From positions 157,922,635-157,986,634 of the forward strand of contig VDFB02047230.1 in assembly GCA_007258455.2 (NCBI GenBank): a stretch of 64,000 nucleotides of DNA. The letters are read 5' to 3'. The position numbers and the translations under genes are program-made. This stretch comes from Sequoia sempervirens (taxonomy: Eukaryota > Streptophyta > Pinopsida > Cupressales > Cupressaceae). The notes under the pieces were generated by a model. The model was not told where the DNA came from and ran no database searches. It saw only the letters and a program-made list of their open reading frames with translations. Within the stretch, counting starts at the first letter, position 1. The number at the start of each line of letters is the position of its first letter. Shown piece by piece: positions 22,989 to 32,599 of this stretch.

Positions 22989-25658
22989 CTATTATCACTT
23001 GAGATTGCACCCTGTTGAACCTGGTGTTCAACACCTTAGTGTAACATGGGAAGACCTCTAAAGATGTGGGTTTCTTGTAAATAGAGGTCAACCTCTGGAG
23101 AAGGTTGGCTTCCTTTGGTATCACCTAAACTACTGATTCTGTAAAGGGAAAGGGAGGAGTGCATAAAAATAAAAATAATTCTATGGTGATACACTGAACT
23201 AATAAGAACAATGAGATACTTTAATTACACTTGAATACTAATGATGGATATGGTATTGCACAACAAGTTCTGTAGATTATGCATATAAACAGGTTTGACA
23301 TGCACACACTTTCAAGAAGGAAAAGCAGATTTTCACAAATCAAAAGCTCATGTGCAATTAAGTGAACACAGTTTGTAGCCTACATAATACTACTTTTGCA
23401 AAGAAAGGCATGCTATAAGAGATAAAGCTATAAGGAAAAGAAAGATTTCACGAAGTAGCTTGATGAATCACTTGAAGATGCACAATATTTTGCAAGAAAC
23501 CAGAAGGAAAAATGAACCATCAACGGTAACCAAGGTAAATTCTATATATCATGCTCAAAAATGAGTTACAGAAGTTTGCTAATCTGAGAAAGGATTGAAA
23601 AAGTCACAAACTTTCGAAAAGCATAAGGAGAAATCCTTTACAAAAAGGCAGAAAATGCCATATATACAAAAAGATGTTGGCCCCTTAGGGCTCACAAAAT
23701 ATCAGCCTTTGGAAATATTTTCCCCTTAGATCTTTTCCAATGAAGTTAATGCTATGTTCATGTGTATCCTCGTTGTCCATGTCGGTGTGAAAGATTGCCC
23801 TCAGGGGAAGCCTTCAGATCTTTTGCAGCATTAACTTCTGGTCCTCATGTCCCTCTCGAACTTCCTTGCCGAGCTGCTTTGAACACTTCTGAGCTCAGAG
23901 AAGATCCAAGTCGCTTTCATTCTGTTGATCCTCCTCTTACCAGTCAAACTGCCATGGCTCTCCTGTAGCTTCCTCTGATTGGTCGAACAAATGCCACACA
24001 AGCTTCTTCAGGCGGTCAAAAGCTCTTCATCAGAATTGCATGTCGGTGAGACACTAGACGTGTCTCCCCCATGCGATTATCCCCCTCGACAGTCATCAGC
24101 ATAGCTCACAACCGTCGGCAAGAGCCCACAACGAGTTGCAAAAGTCACGCCGATGTCAAAAATTGTCACCCAGACTATTGTTGTCGGCCAGAAATCATAG
24201 CGAGCCCTCAAGAGTTATACCGATATCATCATTTCATTGTCCAGATATCCACATTCGGCAAGACACCGTTCAGTCGGTAGGAGGTCACAGCGGGCTCCAT
24301 TAGTCATACCGATATCCCCCTTTTCCGTGGGCAAGTTGATCTCTATCAGCAAGACACAATTATTTTGCTAGGACCTCATAGCGAGCTCCCTTCATCTCCT
24401 TGAGCTTACTTCATTTTGGTAAGACCCTATCAGGTCGGCAAGACCTCTTAGCGAAGCCATCTTGTTTCGGCGAGAGCTTACCCTCCTGTGCACAATGGTC
24501 ATCGAGACATATCGGGTCGGGGAGACCTCTCCCTGAACTCAAAATATTATACCAAAGACACCCCTCTGTCGGCAGGACCTTCTTCATTTGACCAGACCTC
24601 ATGCTGAAGGTAGTATCTTTCGGCGAGCCCATTTCAAGTCGGCAAGACCCTATCAAGTCGGAAAGACATCACAGCGAGCACCTTTCTTTCACTGATGTCG
24701 CTCCCTTTCATGTCGGCAAGAGTCCACCCTGTCGGTGAGACTTTTACCCCTTTCTAGCCCTCGTCACCAAGACTTCAACCCTTCAGCAAGACATTATATC
24801 GAAGCCCCTACATTTCCTCGAAGGCATCCCATTTTGACCAGAGCTCATATTAGTCGGGAAGATCTTGCTCAGTCAATGAGACCTTTACTGAGCTCCTTTC
24901 CTTTCGGCATGACTCCCATCAATCGGGAAGACATCTCCCCGAGCTCCTATTTCTTCAACGAGACCACCAGCTTTTGGCAAGACCTTATGCCGATGATAAA
25001 ATCCTTTGGCGAGCTCACTTCATCAATCGCCGAGACATCATAGCAAAGGCACAAGCTTTCGCCGAGACCCTCAAAATTCGCTGAGACTTCATGCTGAAGC
25101 CCTTCATTTCTTGGTGAGCTCGAACCTTCTTTCGAGGAGACTACCACTTGTGGACGAGACATCTTGCGAGCCCAAAACCCTTCAGCGAGAACTCCATTCT
25201 TTCGGCAAGACCCTGCAAGTCGGGAAGACCTCTTTCCGAAGCCCCCATCATTATACTGTTGTGCTCCTCTATCGACGAGACCACCCATGTGTCGGCAAGA
25301 CCTCCTACTGAAGGTAATACACTATACCAAGACCCTTCATCCTTCGGCAGGACCTTCTACTTTCGTCGAGACATCATGGCGATTTAAAATGTCTAGCTGA
25401 CCGAGACATTTCAAAAATGAAAAGAACCCCTTCTAGTCGGCAAGACATCTGGAAGGTCTTGGCAACTCTCTCCTTAGAGGATTTTCATGCCGAACTTGAC
25501 CGAGGCAGGATTTCCAACCGAGTTCCTTGTGACTTAGCATCATATGTATGATTTAATCTTGCACAACAATGTCCCCATTTGGCCTTTATGAACACTTGAA
25601 ACATAGATTGCCCAATTGATATAGCTCATAGGTGAAAATTGGGCAATAGGTACATCAT
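22989..25658 (-). mobile_element. Solo LTR of a related Gypsy family, reverse orientation, inside the nested Gypsy
   Basis: The plus strand starts with the reverse complement of an LTR end (TATTATCACTTGAGATTGC against expected TGTTATCACTTG) and finishes with the reverse complement of an LTR start (GGTGAAAATTGGGCAATAGG, then GTACA). No internal region lies between, so it is a solo LTR made by LTR-LTR recombination. AAGGTA at 22983-22988 is repeated at 25659-25664. Removing the insert plus one repeat joins gag and protease in frame 3 (the distance is 2676, divisible by 3), which supports these boundaries. At 2670 bp it is about 750 bp longer than the host element's LTRs, mainly in the U3 repeat region. 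Confidence 0.88.
24050..25510 (-). repeat. Expanded GTCGGCAAGAC-type degenerate repeat array in solo LTR U3
   Basis: GC-rich stretch with dozens of variants of GTCGGCAAGAC(C) alternating with ATAGCGAGCTCC-like segments, spaced irregularly by tens of bases. The host LTRs carry the complementary form (GGTCTCGCCGA) over only about 450 bp at 19290-19760 and 30570-31040. The short frames in this block on both strands are products of the repeat and not genes. Confidence 0.8.
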
Positions 25659-26240
25659 AAGGTATCTTCAACTTTACCTTAGAATATTGTGGACAGGATG
25701 AAGAAGATGAATGTGAATATGACCATGTGGGACTCCTCAAGCATTCCTGGATAGGTTGATCTACTAAAAAAGGCACTATCTAAAAATGCAAATCTTAAGC
25801 AAGTTGCTGTTGATTCCCAAAAGGTCATGATGGATAATGATGATCAAGGGAAAGTTCCTAATCCCAGCAACAAAGAGAAATCTATGATTCAAGGTAAGAA
25901 CGTGAGACCTCCTCTGTTCTATATTTCATTGATCATTGGGAAAAATTTAGTGCACAATTGTATGGTAGATAGTGGAGCTACATGTTCTATGATGCCCAAG
26001 CAAGTAGTTGATTAGTTAGGTTTAAGGTATGAACCTTTAGAGAAAGGAGTAGTCCAGCTGGATGGCTCATCTGTTAATATAGTGGGTCTTATCAAAGATG
26101 CTAGCTTAACTCTGCATGCTTGCCCTAATTTTTCAATTTCCCTAGACATTTATGTGGCAGATTTGCCTCCATATTTTGGGGTATGTTTGTCAAGAGAGTT
26201 TACAGCTAAAATAGGGGAGTATCTTTCATCTGACTAGTCT
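25659..26240 (+). pseudogene. Nested Gypsy gag-protease linker and aspartic protease
   Basis: Retroviral-type aspartic protease that cuts the polyprotein. The linker contains DRMKKMNV and DLLKKALSK. The protease active site is C-M-V-D-S-G-A-T-C-S-M-M-P at about 25960-26000, with Asp, Ser, Gly and Ala all present. VQLDGSSVNIVGLI and a PPYFGVCLSREF-like segment follow. Stops are TAG near 25689, in the linker near 25752, at 26013 and at 26235. The frame is otherwise unchanged from 25659 to about 26690. The catalytic motif is intact although the protein is broken. Confidence 0.85.
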
Positions 26241-26554
26241 CACATGTTGTTCCATACTAGGTATGGAACTAAAGTAACCATTAAGTCTGAGTTACTTGCA
26301 AAAGACAATATAGAACCCTATATACCTAGTGCGATGAATGCCAATTGCATAATTTTTGAACAAGACGAGCATGCTAATGTCTTTGATCCTCGCATTGCTA
26401 TCAATGATATTCCTGATATACTTCTAGATGAATGGGCAGCAGGCCAAACTTCTAGTGCTGAAAGTGACTTGGTGTCGGATGCTGGTATGGGTAACTACAT
26501 GTTTCGAGAAGTTGATGTAGTGATGCCTAACTTGGTTAAGAGGTCAGTGAATGA

Positions 26555-26965
26555 TTGTGATCAACAAGACGAGGTCTGGGAAATGTATTTTGATGGCTCA
26601 AGGAGTAGGCATGGCGCTAGTGGGGGTGCATTACTGGTTTCCCAAGAGCGGAAAGATATTATGCATCCTTTAGGTTTGCATTTTCATGCACTAATAACAC
26701 AACAAAATATGAAGGTCTTATTCAAGGACTGGAATGGGCGAGGAAACGTGGAATTAAGTGTTTGAAGGTGCATGGGGACAGTGAACTGGTAGTAAATCAG
26801 GTTAGAGGCCTGAATGTTGTCAAAAATAATGTTCTTAAATTGTATAAGCACAGGGTTTGGGACCTCATTGAGGATTTTGAGGCTTTCAATATCATTTCAA
26901 TTCAAAGAAATTAGAATCAGCATGTTGATAGATTAGCAGTTGTGGGAGCTCAATTTGACATTCCG
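26555..26965 (+). pseudogene. Additional RNase H domain located between protease and RT
   Basis: A second RNase H, separate from the one after RT. Motifs: MYFDGSRSRHGASGGALL (first Asp, Gly-rich loop), TNNTTKYEGLIQGLEWA (Glu), VHGDSELVVNQV (second Asp) and HVDRLAV (last Asp). All four acidic positions of the DEDD set are present. A frameshift lies near 26690, just before TNNTTKYEGL, and a TAG near 26913. The TNN-x3-YEGLIxGL pattern is typical of the archaeal-type RNase H (RVT_3-like) found in plant Tat elements. There, as I recall it, this domain usually follows the RT-linked RNase H, so its position here is unusual. Confidence 0.82.
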
Positions 26966-27129
26966 AATAGTGTAAGGAAGGAGTGTAATCAGGAGCACAT
27001 CAAGGTTATTATCATGCCTTCTGTGCCCGATAACAATGTTAACTAGCAGGTCTTTGAGAGCGATGAGCAGATTCTACAGTTTCTACTTGAAGAAGACATG
27101 TTTGCAGCATCAAACTAGGAGAGAATTAA

Positions 27130-28700
27130 ACAACAGTATGGAGACCAGGTACTGCAATTGAAGAATAACAAGTTGCCTAAAGGTTTGGTCACCTTAGAAA
27201 TTATTTTCAACTCTGATGATCAAGCTAAAAGTAATAAAGCCAACTTATTAGTTCAGCAAGATCATTATGAGGACTTAGAAATTGCACCCAAGAGAAGCCT
27301 CAAGATAGGGAAAATAAATATTGTTGTTGAAAAGAAGTCTTTTCTGCAATTATTCCAAAAATTCATTGACATGTTCGCCTGGGAATATGGAGATTTGAAG
27401 GGGTTTGATCCACGTCTTGCACGGCATACAATAGAATTGGAGCCAACAGCCAAACCCATAAGGTAGAAACAGAGGCTAGTTAATCCCAAACTGGAGCCAC
27501 TAGTGTAGAAAGAAGTCTTTAGACTTATAGAAAGTGGATTATCTTTAGAAAGAAGTCTTTAGCCACTAATGCAGAAAGAAGTCTTTAGACTTATAGAAAG
27601 TGGGATTATCTTTCCCATCAAGCATACTAGTTGGGTTGCAAATCTAGTTCCTATCAGGAAGAAAGACGGAGAGCTTAGATTATGTGTAGACTTCAGAGAT
27701 TTGAACAAAGCTTCGTTGAAGGACAGGAACCCTCTTTCATCTATGGAACAGATTCTTCAATGTGTGTCAGGTTCTGAACATTTTTCTTTACTAGATGGAT
27801 ATTCTGGTTATAACCAAATTTTGGTAAGGGAAGGAGATCAATTTAAAACTGCCTTCACCACAAAGTGGGGCACAATGGCATATAGGAAAATTCCATTTGT
27901 TTTGTCTAACGCTGGAACAACCTTCCAGAAGGCTATGGACATGGCCTTTAGCAAATTAATGTATAAGTTTGTCTTAGTATATCTTGATGATATCACTGTC
28001 TATTCCAAGAAGACAGCAGATCACATTGACCATTTGAGGAAGGTTTTTGAACATTGTCGGGAGTTTGGTATATCATTGAACCCCAAGAAATGTGTTTTCT
28101 TTGTTCATGAAGGAAAGCTTCTTGGGTATGTTGTATCTAGGGAAGGAATTACTGTGGATCCTAAAAGAGTTGCAGCAATCCTAGAGCTTCCTTTACCTCC
28201 GCATAAGAAAGGACTTCAAAGTTTCATTGGTCGTATCAATTTTGTTAGGAGATTTCTCCTTGATATAGTAGCCTTGCTAAAACCCCTTACAGCTATGTTA
28301 AAAAAGAATGCAGAGTTCAGATGGACCCGAGAAGCAAGGGACAGTTTTCAAAAGATCAAGGAGGCGTTGGCTTCAACCCCAACATTAGTCAACCCAGATT
28401 TCAGTAAGGATTTTACCTTGTATGCTTTTGGTAGTTTTGATGTAATCTTTGCAATCTTGGTGCAAAAAAATGTAGAAGGGTTGGAGCAGCCCATTGCTTT
28501 TTTCAGCAAGGGTCTGGAAGACTATGAGCAGAAGTATACCTTCGTAGAAAAACATGTGTTGGTTGTTGTGAAAATTTTGAAGAAATTCAGACATCTATTG
28601 TCTCATAACAAAATTCATCTATAGGTGGCACATTCCAGCGTGAAATAATTTTTACTCAGTAAAGATCTAAATGAAAAACAGGTTGGATGGATCACAAGAG
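27130..28700 (+). pseudogene. Nested Gypsy reverse transcriptase with RNase H
   Basis: Copies the element's RNA to DNA. One frame (frame 2) runs from about 27130 to the integrase end. Visible: VDFRDLNKA, LLDGYSGYNQI, KIPFVLSNAGTTFQKAMD, YLDDITVYS (catalytic Asp pair, about 27980), LLGYVVSREGI and the thumb/connection DPKRVAAILELPLP. The RNase H-like part is FTLYAFGSFDVIFAIL to FVEKHVL, where the usual Asp of the first motif (YTDAS-type) is Ala-Phe-Gly here, so it is probably inactive. Stops are TAG near 27116, 27464, near 27506, 28622 and near 28709, and TAA near 28645. A 66-bp tandem duplication at 27494-27625 is in frame. Confidence 0.92.
27494..27625 (+). repeat. In-frame 66-bp imperfect tandem duplication in pol
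   Basis: GAAGTCTTTAGACTTATAG occurs at 27512 and again at 27578, preceded both times by CCACTA(G/A)TG(T/C)AG. A shorter echo of AGAAGTCTTTAG lies at 27551. The 66-bp spacing is 22 codons, so the frame is kept. It looks like a local slippage event in this copy. Confidence 0.85.
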
Positions 28701-28984
28701 TTATGGAGTAGGATGTGGATATTCAGGTCACTAAATTGGTGAGGGGAAAAGGTTTATGCCAGCAGCTGGCTAACAAAGACTTTTCAATAGTAGAGGACCA
28801 ACGAGACTCAGTTTTGGTTAATGTTGGGACAGCAGATGATGAAGCTACCAGCTGGTTGCAGGAAATGTCACATTTTTTGAGAACTGGGGAATGTCCACCT
28901 AATCTAAATAGAATGAAGAGGAGGTACTACCGACTTCGGTCTATTCCCTTCATCTTGATTGATGATGTGTTGTAGAGGAAAGAT

Positions 28985-30109
28985 CACAGTGGAGTACTGC
29001 TCAGGTGTGTTGATAATAATTGAGTGGATTAGATATTACATGAGTTCCATGACAGACCTTTTGGAGGTCACTATGCTGCAAGGACAACAACCTATAAGAT
29101 TTTAAGAGCAAGCTATTATTGGCCTGACTTGTTCAAAGATGCGCATACATATGTCAAGAGATGTTCCAAATGTGCCTTATTTTCAGGCAAAGAAAAGCTT
29201 GCTGCTTTGCCATTGCAACCAATTCAGATAGAGCAGTCGTTTATGAAGTGGGGAATTGACTTCATAGGGTAAATTAACCCACCCTCAAGTGCAAGCCATC
29301 GGTGGATTATCACAGCTAAGGATTACTTTACACGATGGACAGAAGCTTTGCCTTTGAAGGAAGCTAATGAAATAGCAGTGTTGAATTTTTATGAAGACTT
29401 GGTTTGCAAATTTGGAGTCCCAAATTCTATAATTTCTAACAATGCCCTGGCATTTGTTGGTTTGAAGGTTGTTGATTGTGCATTGAAGAATGGAATTTAC
29501 TTGAACACAAGCTCCAACTATTATCCACAGGGAAACGGACTTGCAGAGTCCACTAATAAAAATTTGATTAACATTATCAAAAGGACGCTTCAAAGCAATC
29601 AGAGGGATTAGCATGCTAGACTAAAGACTACCCTTTGGACAGACAAAATTACCCCTAAGAAGGTGATTGGGAACTCGCCTTACATGTTGGTGTACGGTAA
29701 AAAAGCAAAATTGCCTATCTCTACTGAGTTGCCCGCCTTGGACATTACCAGTCAACTGGTCCTGTTTGAACAGACTGACCCACTTGCCTTAAGATATACT
29801 CAACTGATGGAATTGGAAGAAGCTAGAAACAAGGCTATGAAGAACATGGAACGTTAGCAAATCCTGACTAAGATAACATTTGATAAGAAAACTAGATGAC
29901 GAGATTTCATGGTGGGAGATCTTGTGCTGAAATGGGATGTTCTAAAAAGCAGGCCAGGCCATCACACCAATTTTGACAACATGTGGACGGGTCCATTTAT
30001 TATCAAAGACTGCAAAGAACACAATGCTTACCAACTGGCCGCAACTGAGGGTGAAGTGCTTCCTATCCCAGTCAATGGGATACACCTCAAGCCTTGTTTT
30101 GAGGTTTGA
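28985..30109 (+). pseudogene. Nested Gypsy integrase
   Basis: Inserts the element's DNA copy into the genome. The N-terminal zinc-binding HHCC is seen as HDRPFGGH and C-S-K-C (about 29050-29175). Core: WGIDFIG (first Asp), then ISNNALAF where Asn replaces the second catalytic Asp (codon AAC, a G-to-A change), then GLAESTNKN (Glu). The C-terminal part has GNSPYMLVYGKKAKLP and a chromodomain-free tail (TGPFIIKD, YQLA, IPVNGIHLKPCFE). Stops near 29021 (TGA), 29029 (TAG), 29271 (TAA), 29609 (TAG), 29855 (TAG) and 29897 (TGA). The end is TGA at 30107-30109. Confidence 0.92.
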
Positions 30110-30414
30110 TAAGTTCCTCCATTGTATATATTAGGTTAGGTTTTATGTTTTCAATAAGTGCTTTTGCACTTTAGTTTGATTATTATTTCATTCCCTAAGT
30201 GTTGTTCCAGCACAATAAATAGCTTCTTTTTAGTTTCTCTTGTTTTGTCATTTTTGGCAACCTGTTGTGTTCTATGAGTCTCAAGCGAGTTGCAGCCATG
30301 TGCGAACTATTTTTGAATTTTTCTAGATTTTCCTAATGACTCCATGCCCAATGGACAAGTTGGCTACTGGTTTCCATGTTTAGCAGGAAAACATCCAGCA
30401 AAGGTCGCCAGAAG
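30110..30414 (+). other. 3' untranslated region before the 3' LTR
   Basis: About 300 bp with no coding potential between the pol stop and the 3' LTR. I expected a purine run just before 30415, but only GCAAAGGTCGCCAGAAG is present, so the polypurine tract is weak or mutated. Confidence 0.6.
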
Positions 30415-32331
30415 TTTTACCTATTTTTCACCTATGGCCTCAATCAGGCAAGGCAATCTATGTTTCATGTGTTCTTGAAGTCCAAATGGGACATTTGCAT
30501 CAGGGGTTAGGTCATGCATCTAATGATATTTCACAAGGAGGTCTATTGGAAAGCCTTGCCTCAGTCAGATTTAGCATAATCTCCTGAGGAAGAAAGTCAC
30601 TGGGACTTATCAGATGTCTCACCAACTAGCAGTGTTTTATATTCATTCAGGATCCACCGGTCGGCCAGACATTTCATTCGCCGAGGGTTTTCATGTCTCC
30701 CCGACTGCTGAGGTCCCACCGATCGTTGCATAGGGCTAGTGTTGCCGAAAGATATAGGAGCTCGGCGAGAGGTCTCGCCGACCAAGTAAAGGTCTCACCA
30801 ACAAAGGAGGGTCTCGTCGAAACAAAAGGGATTCCCTTCGGGGAGATGTCTCGCCGATTGCTATGATCTCTTGCCGATTGAAGATCTCTTGCTGACCTGA
30901 TGTGTCTCTGACGATAGTCTGGGTGATGATGAGGGCGAGATCGGTATGACTTTTGCTTTCGATATAGGCTCTCGCCGACTATCACGTGTCATGTCAATAA
31001 TTGCTATGAGGTGTACTCACATCGGGGAGACACAATCAGTGTCTCACCGACATGCAACTCTGATGAAGAGTTTTTGACCACCCGAAGAAGCTTGTGTGGC
31101 ATCTGTTGAACCAACCGGAGGAAGCTACAAGGATCCATGGCAGTTTGACCCCTATGAAGAAGATCAGCGAAACATAAGCAACGTCGAATTTCTCTACGAA
31201 TAAAGCGATGAATCAGTTTGATATCCAAGGGGTGGCATCTGTAAAGATCTAGGAGGAGATCGCAGACTTTTTCCAGAGAGGTCAACTTGTGGAAGGATCT
31301 GGAGCAAGAAGAAAGATGGCAGAAAGGAGAAAGCCTCAAGTCTGTGACAACTGGGGTCGCTGCTGGAAAAGGGGGATCGACATTTATGGTAACACTCAAA
31401 AGCATTCAAGGAAGCTCAGCAAGGAGATTCGAAGATGTACACGAGGACCAAGAATTTAATGTTGTAGCTAGGAAAGATCAAGAGGGTCATTCATGGGGAA
31501 AATCTTCACCGACAGAGACAGCAGAGATATAATTAAATGCAGCATTAACTTCATTCGAAAAGATCTAAGGGGCAGATCTTTCTGAAGACTGATATTTTTT
31601 GTAAGCCCTAGGGGGCCAACATCTTTTGTATATATGGCATTTTTTGCCTCTTTTGGTAGTTAGTTCTTACCTGGTGCTTTTCTATTTTTGTAACTTGTGG
31701 AGTTCTTTTTAGAAGAGAGGCTATGTTTTGTAACTCATGACAGGCATGTATATCAATGTTTCACCATTGAAATCAATGAGTATCAGCGCTTTACCTTTTC
31801 AATCTCTCTATTAAATTGTGTGCATTCGTATAATTGATGAAACTACTTGTGAAACTATGTGATTCCTTGTGGTTATGTCTTATTTTAGCACCTTTCCGTA
31901 GAGCAATATGTATTTTGCAGGTTGTGAGATGTGTTCAAAATGCAGTACTCTCTAGTTGTGAAGTTATTTCTTCCTTCTAGGAGTGTAGCCATATGAACCT
32001 TTTCATGAAATGTTTATGCAGAAAACGTATGTGATTGAGTTGTGTACAACTAAGCTTTTGTCATTGACTGAAATTATGTGTGTAAACTGTGTTATATGTC
32101 TTCTTATTAAATTTGGTGTATCACCATAGGATTTAAGTTTTATTTTTATGCATTCCTGCTCCCTTTTCCTTACAAGATCAGTAGTTTAGGTGATACTGCC
32201 ACCATAGGAAGTCGGCCTTCTCCAAAGGTTGATCTCTGTCTATAAGTGACCCACAGCTTTAGAGGTCTTCCCATGTTACACTGAGGTGTTGAACATCAAG
32301 TTCAACAAGGGTGCAATTTCAGGTGATAACA
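30415..32331 (+). repeat. 3' LTR of the nested Gypsy element
   Basis: 1917 bp, identical in length to the 5' LTR and about 94 percent alike in the stretches I compared. Its first bases are TTTTACC where the 5' LTR has TGTTACC. The right end GATAACA is followed by the target duplication GATCT. The GC-rich U3 motif region is at about 30570-31040 and the TATA-like box at 31629-31637. Confidence 0.95.
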
Positions 32332-32556
32332 GATCTATTTCAAGCATTGTTAGAATTATTTGATCCTATTGACATAATCCATGACCCATCAGCCAATGAT
32401 CATGTTGAAAATGTCTCTACATCACCTAATGAGTTAGATTCGACAATGTGCCTTAAAAGGCACCACTTTTTAGGGGCATTTAAACCCCTAACATTCCATA
32501 GTAATATCTTCATTGATGTTCAAGAAGAGCATCTCTCTTCCCTACTTTCATTATAA
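32332..32556 (+). pseudogene. Old Gypsy gag, continuation after the nested insertion
   Basis: Begins at the right copy of GATCT and continues the acidic, Asp/Asn-rich composition of the 18842-19134 stretch: LLELFDPIDIIHDPS, ENVSTSPNE and HHFLGAFKPL, to a TAA near 32554. ENVSTSP here parallels EDVSTSSED before the insertion, so the ancestral protein had an internal repeat or a continuing acidic domain. No downstream pol of the old element is recognised; it may be truncated here by the LINE fragment that follows. Confidence 0.6.
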
Positions 32557-32599
32557 AATCAATTTTTTGTTGACCATTTGCCTCCCCATCCCATTTTCT

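Larger units (their letters stand above)
19135..32331 (+). mobile_element. Ty3/Gypsy element (Tat/Ogre-like), complete but mutated, nested in old Gypsy gag
   Basis: The element is 13,197 bp. It has two 1917-bp LTRs in direct orientation (19135-21051, 30415-32331) with ends TGTTA and TAACA, although the 3' LTR begins TTTTA. GATCT at 19130-19134 is repeated at 32332-32336 as a 5-bp target duplication. The pol order (protease, RNase H, RT, RNase H, integrase) is Gypsy-type. Comparing two LTR stretches of about 460 bp by eye I count roughly 27 differences, near 6 percent, so the insertion is old. The internal region is interrupted by a reverse solo LTR at 22989-25658. Without it the element would be about 10.5 kb. 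Confidence 0.95.

Noticed and set aside
24071..25400. Many overlapping 60-110 codon open frames on both strands
   Set aside because: They lie in the GC-rich GTCGGCAAGAC repeat array of an LTR; their peptides are repeat products without family features.
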